This document shows positions 25,413-37,900 of a DNA stretch of 64,000 bases, one piece after another. The notes beneath the pieces are model-generated. The model was not told the origin of the DNA, did not search any database, and saw nothing but the letters and a program-made list of their open reading frames with translations. The position numbers and the translations under genes were made by a program. The number at the start of each line of letters is the position of its first letter. Within the stretch, counting starts at the first letter, position 1. The stretch is from Himantopus leucocephalus (lineage: Eukaryota > Chordata > Aves > Charadriiformes > Recurvirostridae): positions 107,124,218 to 107,188,217 of the forward strand of contig RSEF01000003.1 in assembly GCA_003993805.1 (NCBI GenBank), read 5' to 3'.

Positions 25413-25975
25413 ATCACAGAAGTGCTGAGATTGGAAGGCACCTCTGGAGGTCATCTAGTCCAACCCCCCCACCCTCACAGGACCACTTAGAGTCAGTTGC
25501 CCAGGATCACGTCAAGATGACTTTTGAATATTTCCAAGGATTGAGACTCCACAACCTCCCCAGGAAGTGTGTGCCACTGCTTGGTCACCTTCACAGTGTT
25601 TCCTGATGTTCAGAGGGAACCTCTTTTGTTTTAGATTGTGCACATTACCTCTGGTCCTGCCACTGGGCACCACTGAGAAGAGCCTGGCTCTGTCCTCTTT
25701 GTATCCTCCCTTAACGTATTTATATGCATTGTTAAGATCCCCCCGATCTTTCTTTTCTCCAGGCTAAACAGTCCCAGCTGTCTCAGCCTTTCCTCATAGG
25801 AGAGGTTCTCCAGTCCCTTCATCACCTTAGTGGCCCTTTGCTGGACTCTCTCCAGGATACCCATGTTCCTCCTGTACTGAAGAGTCCAGAACTGGACACA
25901 GTACTGCGGGTGCAGCCTCACCAGTGCTAAGTAGAGGGGAAGGGTCACCGCCCTACACCTGCTGGCAAAACTCCT
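25413..25975 (-). mobile_element. CR1 LINE 3' portion, interrupted by an LTR
   Basis: In antisense the segment gives the CR1 3' UTR and the ORF2 C-terminus (ALVRLHPQYCVQFW, then RVQQRATKVM, then [10 protein letters not shown]). It is cut sharply at 25975, where an LTR with a 5' TGTATTGG terminus begins. A further CR1 antisense piece lies after the gap (27274-27320) and encodes an upstream RT segment, so both may be parts of one element split by the LTR. Confidence 0.9.
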
Positions 25976-26273
25976 TGTATTGGTTTTGCGAGGCAAGGTT
26001 TTGGTGATGGGGTACAGGGGGAGGGGCTACAGGGGTGGTTTAAGTGAGAAGGGCTAGCAGCATCTCCTATGACCAACAAAGCCGCTGGCCGAGGCTGAGA
26101 AGACATTCCCCTGCAGCCCATGATGAAGACTGTAGTGAGGCAGGCTGTCCCATGGCAACCCACAGAGGTCCACAGTGGAGAAGATATCCACCTGCAGGAC
26201 CACACGCAGGAGCAGATGAATGCCTGAAGAAGGGTGTGATCCCATGGAAAGCCCATGCTGGAGCAGGCTCCTG
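25976..26273 (+). mobile_element. ERV LTR (type B), 5' part, cut by assembly gap
   Basis: It begins TGTATTGGTTTTGC, followed by GGCAAGGTTTTGG and GCCGCTGGCCGAGGCTGAG, which correspond in reverse complement to the far end of the antisense copy at 43261-44142. U3-like repeats ending in GGAGCAGGCTCCTG precede the N run. Orientation is plus. The rest of the LTR and any internal retroviral sequence are hidden in the gap. Confidence 0.75.
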
Positions 26274-27273
26274 NNNNNNNNNNNNNNNNNNNNNNNNNNN
26301 NNNNNNNNNNNNNNNNNNNNNNNNNNNNNNNNNNNNNNNNNNNNNNNNNNNNNNNNNNNNNNNNNNNNNNNNNNNNNNNNNNNNNNNNNNNNNNNNNNNN
26401 NNNNNNNNNNNNNNNNNNNNNNNNNNNNNNNNNNNNNNNNNNNNNNNNNNNNNNNNNNNNNNNNNNNNNNNNNNNNNNNNNNNNNNNNNNNNNNNNNNNN
26501 NNNNNNNNNNNNNNNNNNNNNNNNNNNNNNNNNNNNNNNNNNNNNNNNNNNNNNNNNNNNNNNNNNNNNNNNNNNNNNNNNNNNNNNNNNNNNNNNNNNN
26601 NNNNNNNNNNNNNNNNNNNNNNNNNNNNNNNNNNNNNNNNNNNNNNNNNNNNNNNNNNNNNNNNNNNNNNNNNNNNNNNNNNNNNNNNNNNNNNNNNNNN
26701 NNNNNNNNNNNNNNNNNNNNNNNNNNNNNNNNNNNNNNNNNNNNNNNNNNNNNNNNNNNNNNNNNNNNNNNNNNNNNNNNNNNNNNNNNNNNNNNNNNNN
26801 NNNNNNNNNNNNNNNNNNNNNNNNNNNNNNNNNNNNNNNNNNNNNNNNNNNNNNNNNNNNNNNNNNNNNNNNNNNNNNNNNNNNNNNNNNNNNNNNNNNN
26901 NNNNNNNNNNNNNNNNNNNNNNNNNNNNNNNNNNNNNNNNNNNNNNNNNNNNNNNNNNNNNNNNNNNNNNNNNNNNNNNNNNNNNNNNNNNNNNNNNNNN
27001 NNNNNNNNNNNNNNNNNNNNNNNNNNNNNNNNNNNNNNNNNNNNNNNNNNNNNNNNNNNNNNNNNNNNNNNNNNNNNNNNNNNNNNNNNNNNNNNNNNNN
27101 NNNNNNNNNNNNNNNNNNNNNNNNNNNNNNNNNNNNNNNNNNNNNNNNNNNNNNNNNNNNNNNNNNNNNNNNNNNNNNNNNNNNNNNNNNNNNNNNNNNN
27201 NNNNNNNNNNNNNNNNNNNNNNNNNNNNNNNNNNNNNNNNNNNNNNNNNNNNNNNNNNNNNNNNNNNNNNNNN
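26274..27273. other. Assembly gap (1000 N)
   Basis: Exactly 1000 Ns, a placeholder length, so the true size is unknown. It lies inside an LTR nested in a CR1. All open frames crossing it are artefacts. Confidence 0.99.
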
Positions 27274-27320
27274 TCAGGTTTGTCAGGCATGACCTGCCTT
27301 TCACAAACCCATGCAGCTGA
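27274..27320 (-). mobile_element. CR1 LINE RT fragment
   Basis: In antisense this encodes HGFVKGRSCLTNL, the conserved CR1 reverse-transcriptase block usually read as [14 protein letters not shown]. Similarity fades beyond ~27320. It is probably the upstream continuation of the CR1 at 25413-25975. Confidence 0.65.
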
Positions 27321-27507
27321 CATGATTGTATTTCTTCTGCTGAATTCTGCCATGGTAAATTTCTAGCTTGAGCTACATTGTCAATAAGCAATTAAGGCAG
27401 TATTCAGATTCTCATCTGGTATTAGATTCATTTTGTTCATCTGAACCAGCTTTCAGTGCTCCCATCACATTGGCAGCAGGCTGACCAGTTTGGTAAGGAT
27501 GGTTTTT

Positions 27508-29955
27508 AACTGAAGGACATGGGGGACAGGGTCCAAAATGGCAATGCTCACACTGTTACAACCGACTGCGGAATAAGCTGGGCCAAACAGAGCCGTGACA
27601 AATATTCCTCAGCTGCCTCCCAAGACGAGAACCAGACCAACCGCCTCAAATGTATGTATAGCAATACACACAACCTGAGGAAAAAACAGGAGGAGCTGGA
27701 GCTCCACGCCAATTTAGAAAGTTGTGATATCACANTGGAGCTCCACGCCAATTTAGAAAGTTGTGATATCACAGGAATAACTGAAACATAGTGGGACAAC
27801 TCACATGACTGGAAGATCGTGATGGATGCCTATAGGCTGTTTTGTAAAGACAGGCAGGGAAGAAGAGGAGTAGGAGTCATGCTCTATGTTAAGGAGAACC
27901 TTGAATGTATAAAAATCAGCTATAGTGATTGTGGAAGCCCTATCAAATGCCTCTGGGTCAAGATCAGAGGGGTTATCTTCAAGAGGGATCTTACAGTAGG
28001 CATCTGCTACTGACCTCCAAACTGGGATGAATGAGCCAACGAAACAATATTTGGGTCACTTAAGAAAGCTTCAGGTCAACAGAACCTGGTTCTCATGGGT
28101 GACTTCAACTACCCAGACATTTGTTGGAAGAACAATACAGCAGCTCACATGTCATCCATCAAGTTCCTGGAATGCATAGAGGACTGCTTCCTCATACAAA
28201 TGATTGATGTACCAACCAGGAACATGGCACTGCTGGACTTGCTACTCACAAAGAAAATGTGTTTTGTAATATCCCAGTTAGTAGTGATAGCCCTGGCTGC
28301 CACAATATTGTGGCATTTGGGATCCTACTGAGCATGCTGAAGACAGAGGTTTTAGATTTAGAAGAGTAAACTTCAGCTCACTCAGAGGTCAGCTGGGAGG
28401 GATTCTGTGGGAGGCTTCCATGGAGGATAACGAGTTAGCAAGAGCAAGTACTGGGAGTTTTTCAAGAGCACTCCCCTGGAAGCACAAAATCAGTCCTTCC
28501 CCTTCAAGGGTAAGGGAAGCAGGCAGAGCAAGAGACCCCCTTGGCTTAACTGTGAACTTCTGAGTCTGCTCAAAGCCAAAAGAGAAACGCACCAGAGATG
28601 TAAAAGCAGATGAATACCCACTCAGTACTACAAGGGAATTTCCAGAGTTGAAGTTAGAAAAGCAAAAGCTCAGCTTGAATTGAAACTGGCCAGAGATGTC
28701 AAAAACTACACGAAAGGATTCTTAAAATACGTAAATGACAAGCAGAAACAGAAGGAAAATATTGGCCCACTGTTAAACAAGAGAGGTGAATTAGTCACCA
28801 ATAATGCTGAAAAGGCAGAGGTTCTCAACACTTTCTTAATCTCTTTCTTTACCAGCACTGTTGGATCCCAGACCTTGGGAACAACAATCCAGGTTGATGT
28901 AAACACAGACCCACTACAAATGAAGGAAGAGTTGGTATATGAACTATTACAGGAGCTTGACCCCTACAAATTGATGGGGCCTAACAATATCCACTCGAAG
29001 GTATTAAGAGAGCGGGCTGATGTCATTGTGAGACTGCTCTCCATAATCTTTGAGAAGTTGTGGAGATAGGGGGGGTGACCCAGAAGACTGGAAGAAGGCT
29101 ATCACCCCCATCTATAAGAAGGGTTTAAAGGAGGATCAAGAAAATTATAGACCTATCAGTCTTATTTCAGTCGCTGGGAAAGTTATGCAATGAATGGGGG
29201 CTATCACAAGTCAAGTGAAGCAGGTGATTGGAAAAAGCCAGCACGGATTCACCAAGGTCAAATTGTGCTTGACAAACCTGATTGTCTTGTACGATAAAGT
29301 AACCTGCTCAGTTGATGTGGGGTGAGTGGTGGACATTGTCTACCTCAGTTCTCCAAGGCTTTTGGTATGGTTTCCCACAGCCTTCTCCTAGAGAAACTGA
29401 TGTGTTATGGTCTGCGTGGTGGGTGGGGAACTGACTGACAGGCCACACCCAGAGCGTGGTGGTAAAGAGCTCCTTTTCCAACTGGCAACCTGTCACAAGT
29501 GCGGTCCCCCAGGGATTAGTATTGCGCCCAATGCTGTTTAATACTTTCGTAAGTGATCTGGATGATGGGATCAAGTGTACCCTGATGAAATTTTCTAATG
29601 ATACCAACCTGAGTGGGGAAGGAGAAACTTCAGAAGGGAGATCCACCCTGCAGGAAGACCTGGATAGGTTGAAAGAGTGGGCTAAAAAGAACCTTATGAA
29701 GTTCAAAAAGGACAAGTGTAAGGTCTTGCACCTGGCAAAATGTAATCCAGGAGTGCAGCACAGCCTGGGATCTACCCAGATGGGGAGAAGCTCTTTGGAA
29801 ATGGACCTGAGAGTTCTGGGGGACAATAAACTCAATATGAATGAACAGTGTGCTGCTGTGGCAAAGAAAGTCAACAGGCTTCTGGGTTGCATCAACAAGG
29901 GCATCACCAGCAGAGATAAAGAAGTCATTACCCCACTCTTCTTGGCCCTTGTCAT
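27508..29955 (+). mobile_element. Long CR1 LINE ORF2 (endonuclease plus RT), 3' end missing
   Basis: The plus strand covers the ORF1-ORF2 spacer (27508-27640), the endonuclease (27640-28330: GITET, HDW, GVGVMLYV and GDFNYPDICW) and the reverse transcriptase (28680-29955: LYSKV-like region, VPQG, then the palm box FSNDTNL where the family has FADD). It carries several stops and frame changes. A false 38-bp duplication around the N at 27735 adds to the disruption. Unlike a normal CR1 insertion it lacks its 3' UTR and terminal repeat: it stops in the ALVRP region at ~29955, where an OR pseudogene on the opposite strand begins. The junction therefore reflects a later deletion or rearrangement. 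Confidence 0.9.
27697..27773. repeat. 38-bp direct duplicate around a single N (likely assembly artefact)
   Basis: 27697-27734 and 27736-27773 are identical and separated only by the N at 27735, inside the CR1 endonuclease frame. This is best explained by an unmerged contig overlap. Confidence 0.88.
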
Positions 29956-30779
29956 TAAAGCCAGAACTTTTTTGGCACCTTGTGGATAGCTGAACTTGAG
30001 TCTTAGGTAAATAACGCTGCCACTCCCATAGTGCAGCATCACCACTAGGAGATGGGAAGAACAGGTGCAGACGGTTTTGTATCTTCCCTTTGCAGAGGGC
30101 ATGGTTAAAATCCTGGAGATGATGAAGATGTAGGACAGAATGATGAGACAAAATGTTGTGAAAAAGACCATTACTGTAGTCGTCATGACCCAAATTTCTT
30201 ACAGAGGTGTTTCAGTGCACACAAGTATAATAAGTGATGAGATATCAGAGAAGACATAGTTAATCTTGTTAGGCCCACAAAATAGCAATGTCGACACCCA
30301 AGCTGTTTGCACCACAGACACAACCTTACCAATGAAGAAAGATAGCAGGACTAGGGAAAACCAAACCCTTCTGTTCATCATAATTGTGTAGCTCAGGAGT
30401 TGGCAAATGGCCACATAACAGTGATAGGCCATGGCAACAGGAAGATAGCACTCAGCAGCTGCTAGAAAAATCAGGAAATACAGCTGGGCAGCACAGCCTA
30501 TGTAGGAAATGCTCTTGTCCTGAGACAGAAAATTCACTAACATCTTGGGTACAATGGCTGTAGTAGTACAAATATCCATGAAGGGGAGGACCCTGAGAAA
30601 AAAGTACATGGGTGTATAAAAGGATGAGGTGAACTGTGACAAAGATGATAAGGCTGTTCCCAATGATAGTAAAGCAGGAGAAACATGAAGAAAAACAAAA
30701 TCTGCAGCTCTATGTCTGAAGAGAATGAACATGGTCACTGTAGTGCAGTTGCTTCTACCAACTTTTCTGTATGGTTCAT
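29953..30779 (-). pseudogene. Olfactory receptor pseudogene, 3'-truncated
   Basis: A class II OR, a seven-helix odorant GPCR of olfactory neurons. An ATG at 30779-30777 starts MNHTEKLV; a frame-shifted NCTTVTMF (N-glycosylation site) follows, then helix-1 pieces in two further frames (GNSLIIF in one of them). From ~30620 one frame runs through TPMYFFL, PKMLVNFLSQDKSISYIGC and MAYHCYVAIC (the usual MAYDRYVAIC with D and R lost) to a stop at ~30196. The same frame goes on with helices 5-6 (SYIFIISRIL, PSAKGR, CSSHLLVVMLHYGS) and the start of helix 7 (KVLAL). There the gene ends at the CR1 junction; the NPxIY motif and C-terminus are gone. At least three frameshifts, one stop and the truncation make it dead. 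The helix 5-7 text resembles OR family 10, but this is tentative. Confidence 0.9.
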
Positions 30780-31456
30780 CTGGAAAGACTTCAAAAGGAC
30801 GGAAGGTAGGAACAAAATTGTGATCACTGCAAGAAAAAAAGTCATAAACTTTATAGAATTTTCCACATCGTCTACTTCAGTACTATACCTAGTACTTTAA
30901 GCTCCATAAAGTACAACAATTTCAGAAGGCTAAACCTGTGAGAGATGAATTCTGCCTCTGATGTAGAGGTTATGGACGGATGAAAAGAGACCTACCTAAT
31001 ATTACCTGTGGAGTGAATGTCTGAGTTCAGTGCACCTAAGTTCGGATACTTAACTCCTGAGAGATCAGAGACATTAAAAAGTGGTAGATAGAACTCTTCA
31101 ATTTTTATATAAATCTGAATTCCTGAAGTGTTTCCCTGAAATCAACAGATGAAGAAAAACATTACCTCAAATTAGTTTCAAAAGTAAATGTCAAATGTTT
31201 GTGACTATCCTCTAAATTGCAAGAAAAAAAAACCAAAAAACATGAAATGAGTAACTTCCCAGGTAAAAACATACAGCCAAAACCAGAATAGGAATTTTCA
31301 TTTAATGGTTGTCCTGATTTGAGTGACACAGGATTAATTTCTCTTTCTGTAATTTTATTTTTCAGTAAAGTGTCTTCTAATGCTTGGGAAAACTGCACTT
31401 TTAGAAGACTCTAGTGTCTGAATTCATGAAAATATTTACTTTAAAGCCAGCTATGG
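30780..31456. other. No feature seen
   Basis: AT-rich spacer upstream of the OR pseudogene start. A repeated phrase of the type CACCTAAGTTCGGATAC near 31040 may be a very old repeat; nothing can be assigned. Confidence 0.5.
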
Positions 31457-31945
31457 TGTGTGGGTTTCAGTGTTTTTGAGCTAGCCAGGTGCGGGGATGA
31501 GGAGGAGCGAGACCTGGGCACTGGACCCAAGCTGGCCAACAGGATTATTTCATACCATGAATGTCACATTCAATATAAATTAGAAAGTTTGCTGCAAAGT
31601 TCACCCTCTTCCTTGATGGCTGCCATCCTGAGAACTTGTGCTGGTGCTGGACACCTGAGGCCTTCCCTTCCTCCTGAAGCCGTAGGGGTGCACAGCTTCC
31701 TACTGATACAATTGGTTGAGTACAATCCTTGTATATTTTATGTTGGTATCGGGATCAATACTAGTTCTTTGGTATTATTAATGTTAATTATTGAGTCTTA
31801 TTCTATTAAATCTGTTTATAATTCAACCCTCAGGTTGCCTTGTTTTTTCCCAATTTCCCTTCCTGGGTGGGGAGGGGTCATTGGGTGATAGAATAATCGT
31901 CTAAACAACAAGAAATTGTTGTGGGTTCCTCAAACCATAACAACA
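31457..31945 (+). mobile_element. Old solo LTR, ERVL-like
   Basis: A diverged LTR on the plus strand. It includes GACCTGGGCACTGGACCC, a TATA-like box (TATAAA, 31574-31579), GCCTTCCCTTCCTCCTGAAG, a poly(A) signal (ATTAAA, 31805-31810), then CTTCCTGGGTGGGGAGGGG and an end near CAAACCATAACAACA. The order of blocks parallels the solo LTR at 5269-5892. Borders are approximate and I could not find a target-site duplication. No internal retroviral genes are adjacent. Confidence 0.65.
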
Positions 31946-34900
31946 GTTAAAGAAAAAGGACGCATTTTGATAAAAACATGCAAAAAATTGACAGTGAAAT
32001 GTACTGCAGTAAAAATCAGAGAGTATGAGAAAAGTACGAAGTACGAAAAAAGAGATAAAAGAACAGAGCAGAGCAGAAAAGATATATACGTCTATCTTCT
32101 GCCTCTACTAATGAAAAAGTATTTTAAAAGTTTTAATACAATTTCTCCTTCTGTAATATTTTCCATATACCATTTTTTCTTTTCTTTTTTTTTTTCCCCC
32201 CTCTTTGAAAAGACACTTACTCTCAGGAGTACTAAAAATAATGGTAGTAGAATCATATCTAAGTTAAAGGTTTCTGGTTTTTTTGGGGTTTTTTTTTTCC
32301 ATTTTTTGATCTTTTTCCTTGAAATATGGATAAGGATTGTGGTGTCTTTCACATGAACTGAAGATTGGTCAAGATAGATCTCAGTAACTCTCATGGAGCT
32401 GCCCTCAAATTTACATACCATTCCTAGGAAACAAATGGGTTTTAATGATAAAAGAATAATAATTGGAAGATAAGTAAAAATGTATGAAGCTAGAAAATAC
32501 GAAAAAATATTTGAATATGAAGCATAGGAAATATTATTATTATTGAGAATTATAGAAGTGGAAGAAGGTCTTAGATGGCTGTGATTTTTTTTTTNTTTTT
32601 TTTTTTTTTTTGGAAGGTACAAAAGGAAATAAAAGATATATCAGGAAGAAACTGCAGTTGAATAACATAGAGATTTGTGCTACCAGAACCTTTTGCTTCT
32701 TTGCTTGTTGTGAGCTGGAACAAGAAAAAAACAAAGAGAACATAGCTCTGTACCCTGACCTTACTGAGGGATTGCCTAGTTTGCCACTAAGTCCAACATC
32801 TTTGAAATGACTGTCAAAATTTATACTGACTTCAGTCCTGGGGGTTGGGCATCGAGAAGTGGATTAACATAACTGAATTAAGATGCCTGCAGTATAGAGG
32901 TCTACATAAGAGCTAAACATCATAGGCTACCTTAATAACCAAGGGTTGATGTACCCGACTTCTTTTGTGTTTTTATGTTTAAATACCATGAATGACACAC
33001 TCCTCCTACAAAGGAGACTGGACTAATAACATAGAAGATGTCTACAGATAAGTTCTGTTCCACACTAAGTGTTAAAAGCCAGGTAAGAAGCATGGCTACC
33101 ATCCATCTAGAATGTCTTCAGTTTCGAAAGGTGAACTCACAAACCTCAACATCCTTCCCGGCAATAATAGAGAACTGAGAAGGAATGATGTACAAAACTG
33201 GAGTCCAGACAAATTTTTGTATCTGTAAAGAAATAGACTATTACTAATTTTACATTACAGAACTCTCATGTATTGGAAATGGGTCAATCACATTATGTTC
33301 AGATGAAGCAAATGGTGAACTGAAGGCACTTCAGGTTTGTTACAATATGTCAGTGTATGAACTGAGGTCTTGTAACACTTTCTCTTCATAAAGTATTTAT
33401 TCATGTCCTTTTCAATGCTAAATTAGTGATTTCTGCATTCTCAGCATATTTCTGATACTCTACTACATCTGTTGGCAACAGTGGAAAAATATGATAAAGC
33501 TTTAGGACATGGACATTTTTTTTTTTAGGGAAAAATCGAATCTTGCAATTTCAATTATCCTTCAAAAATCCTGTTGGTATTTATATTGGTGCTTTTTATA
33601 TATACATAAAAATACATATTTGTGTAAATATATGTAATACATATTTTATATTACTATTTCAAATGCCCCTCAGGCATATTTTCAGGGAAAATAATATAAG
33701 CACTTTTATTCAGCTAATTCAGTTAACTTTGTCTGTTTGGTTTGTCTGTTCCTGAATTACACAATCCATTTTTTGTGCAAGCTTGGCAACATTTACATAA
33801 ACTCGGTAAAAATTTAGAATGATTATGTAATTAAATATGCATTTTTTCATGACAGACAAATTGCACATCATCATCTGACAAAGAGAATCTTACTCCTACA
33901 GGTGAAATTCCCTAAGCTAGTATTGCCATTCCAATTGCAATCTTTTAAATGTAGGCAATTCATCCATGATCTTTCTACAAGCAGTGGAAAGAACCTGCAC
34001 TTCTAAAAACTCCATCATAAGCTCTGATGTCAGCAGCAAATCTAGGACAAGTCAGCTGTCTTGTGAAAACGCTTGCTTGTCTCCATTAATTATAGAGGGG
34101 ATTGAAACAACTATCTTTTAGATAAATCATTCTGAAATTTTACAGGTAGCAAAGAAGGATCCAGATTTCCTTCCCAATCACAGAAGAGAGACATACCTGT
34201 TCAAAAGGCGATTTCCTTTATCACTTCTTAAGGTAGAGTATCTAAGCTTCTTGAGATGGATCAGTGGCTGTTGAGGATTATATGCTCTCTGTATATGCTC
34301 TCTGTAAGAGTTAAGAAAGTTAGTCTAGATGACTTAAATGATCTGAATCCTATTCAAAGTTAGAAGAATAATTTCTATCAGGAAAAAACTGGCAACAAAC
34401 TGCGTTAAATCTTTTCTGCGGTATAAAAGTCGTCTGCAAAGTAAGCAAACCTGTTTCTCTTACCTCCAGTTCTGTCATGTATTACCACTGAAAGAGAAAT
34501 GCACTAATTTTTTTTACCTGAATGCATCTTAATAGGCTTCTATCTCATACCAGTAGCATGCACTGTTTTTTAATGACTTGGATTTAAGGTTACACTGAAA
34601 CTTCTACTCCCCTCCCTCTTCTCACCTTGCAGTAACTTGATTATGGTGTGTAGTTATTGAACAATTCAAAGTCAGAATTCTTCAAAATATGAAAAGAATA
34701 TTTATTTTACTAAACATACCCACTGAGATTTCAGTGCAGCAGATTTATAACACCTCCTTGACCCTTGAATGTAGAACATTTTGCGGATTTAGCTCTTTCA
34801 TTAATTTCAATTAGAAAAATGAATTTTCTATTAAAGGGTTAACACAATGCCTAAAACAAAGTAAATTCAGTCTGGAAAAAGTCATTCCATGTAAGTACCC

Positions 34901-37900
34901 ATGGCTGTACTGAAGGTAGGTTTTAATTGGAACAAGAGAATTCCCAAAGCCTCTTTCTTCCAGCATTTCCTGTCATCTTAAGTTCTCCATATCCTCTATT
35001 CCACTTCTCCCCCTAGTGTGATTGAAAATACCATGACTAGGATTTAGTTGTCCAAATATAGACAGCTATGACATTCCAAGCATCCTAAACCCCCAGGTCC
35101 CCATGGCTGTTGGGACCTTCCATAAATCCTATGTCATATCCACCAGTTCCATGCAGATGTCTCAGACATCCCAGAATAATACTAAAAGCCTATGTTTAGC
35201 AACTGAATCCCATCTTTTGTATGGAAGACAGGACAACTTGCTTTCTGAATAACATACAAGAGTCAAAACCATAATTCAGACATCTGTGCCAGGAATAGCA
35301 CACATTGGTCTAATCCATCATCTCAATGTGCAAGACCATTATAATCACTCTCTCAATCATGCTAGTTCCTGACTCCTGGAGAGGGATCTGTGCCTAGGCA
35401 TTTAAACATAAGGCACTTAAATTTAGGTGTTTGCAACACAGAGGCTGGAATCCGTTTGATATTACAGGACCTGCATTTAGTGATCCAAATGTAGGTGTCT
35501 ACAAGATAATGAGCTGTCTAAGCCTTTCTGTAATTAGTACTGATTCATGGCTTGATTCAGTCATCTAAACAAAATTGTCTATTGTCATTTGAGCCATCCA
35601 AATGGGACTGTCAGATACAGCAAAGCAGATACAGTAAGAGAGAGAGAGAGACATAGTTATATGTGAATCACATTGTTTTGCAGTAGAAGCTGAAGGCTGC
35701 AAAGGATGCTATACAGCATGTTTTATGATATTAGATGTCTATGTGTGTGCAACTGAACTGAAAAGCTAGCCTGAACTTCCAATGGAGTCTGGAGAGCTAG
35801 TGTTCTTTCTATTCAGGTGTCTACAAACAAGTGTCTATTTGGTACATCAGGAGTATCTAAGAGACCACATGGAGTTGTCAGATATGAGACAGAACCTACA
35901 GAAGAACTGTGCCTTCCTGGATGGACAATTTGAGGACTAACAAGACACCCCAGTGCATTTAATGTGACACTAAATGAGTGTATGTGTGAGCTAGTGAATA
36001 GATGCCTTTCATTCTATTTAATGTCCCTGGCTGCTAAGTGAGGTTGGCCATCTGACTGGGTACCGTAAGTGATAGGCTCAATGCCAGACTTCAGAAAACT
36101 AGTGCACCTCTGAAGAGCTCTGTTAAACTACCATGAATCATGAACCCAAGAACTATCCAACTCTCCCCTCTTCCACATGAAGTAAATTCACCTTTTCCCC
36201 AGTAGAGGCACTGACTTCAACTTTATTGCCACCTAGAGGTTGTTACTTATGCCTGGAGGCCCTAGTCTACTTGGTAGAAAACTACTGTCTTTCCTAGGAG
36301 AATTTCCCCATGCTGAAGATATCTCTGCCACAGTGCTTTCCACTTAAGGTACAGCCTCCTCCCCAGTGCTGTGTCTTCTGGTGTATTCCTTACCCTATTA
36401 TAAAATATATGATCCTTCTTGATGGGCTGAGCTATTGGCTAAGACAGAGCTAATCTTGTTGGTACTAGAAATCTACAGAGAAGAGTGTCTGATGACTTCT
36501 CTAAAATGTTGAGCATGAAACATCCCAGTTACACCAATGACAAAATAACAATTTAATGGAAATCACACTGTCTTGGCATTTTGTGGAATTCTGCAGGAGC
36601 TCATTTAAGTTATATTTAAAATATCTTTCAAAACATTAACCTTGTCATGGTTCTGAATCAAGAAGGTTCTGGGGGGGCGTGGGATGGGGAACAAAAGATC
36701 TACAAGCCAATGGCACTAGGACTGTGTGAATGCAGGCTTTGAACTACACATTGAAAAACTCATAAATCAATAACCCAGCTTTCAAAGTAAAAGCAGTGAT
36801 TTTCTGTCTCACTAAGATGTTGCAGGGTATTGAAGGAAGCTATTTTCTACTGAGATAAATTTCATTAAAATTAAGAAAATTATTTAATTTATTTTTAGAC
36901 CAGGTACCAGGTAATGAATTGTGTACAATCCCTTAACTTGAATTATAAAAAGTGAATTCAGGAATTCAGACGAAGATGTCCATAGTGGAGGTGCGAAACT
37001 GTGACATAGGGATCCTATCCGTTTAGGTTAGTATAAAGTACAGACTTTAACAGTGACAGTAACAAGTATATAGGGTGATTAATTTCAGGTTTCTGCTTCA
37101 CTTCTGGTTTTTTGTCTGGATTAGGCAAAATGAAATGTGGAAATATGGGACAGATGTGTTTCAGTGCACGTGCTAGACATACAGAAGTTGGTGAGAGCTC
37201 TTCTATGACACAGTAATTGTTACTGTATTTTACTCCTCCTTCATCCTTAGTTGTAGCAGCATGTCCCAAATCTGCACTAAGAATTAGTGGTCCAGGCTAC
37301 GCCACATTTTATAATCTTTCCTGATAGAAACTGTACTCCCCATCATTATTTCTTCCCCTGAGTGACAGACATGTCTATAACTTTACCGAAGCCTTTGTCT
37401 GGGTTCTGGTCACAGAGCAAAATCATTTCGTTGTCCAGCTGCATGACCCTGCTCCCCTTTGTCCTCCCTCAGTGTTGCCCCTCCAGCTGTATGATGTCTT
37501 CCATTTTATGTATGTCCTCAGCACTGGGAAAGTAAAAAAAAATCCTTCACTTCTTCCTATAATCATAATCATCTTCACAGACACTCTTTTGATATATGTC
37601 AGGTGAAGGTGGATCTATCCATTCCACCACAGCAGAATCATGTTCTTTTTTTTTTTTATGCTATGCTTGCTCTGGCATTAGACCCTCAGGTCCAATGTTT
37701 GAGGAACAAGAAGGTGAAAGAGGTTTGAGAAACAAATTGTTCTGTACATAGTTAAGTGTGTAGGCTGAGGAGGTGCAGGTTAAAGTGCAATGGGTGAACA
37801 CAAATATTCTTCTGACAGTATAGATCAGTAAGATTACTATGACTGTTTCTTATTTACTGGATCTGTCACTACCTTCCTGCTTGTGGGTCTGCTAGCCTAC

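Noticed and set aside
26044..27391. Open frames of 345-445 codons on both strands
   Set aside because: They consist almost entirely of the 1000-N gap; no real coding sequence.
32092..32622. 176-codon frame with K-rich ends
   Set aside because: Made of poly-T/poly-A runs and an N; low complexity.
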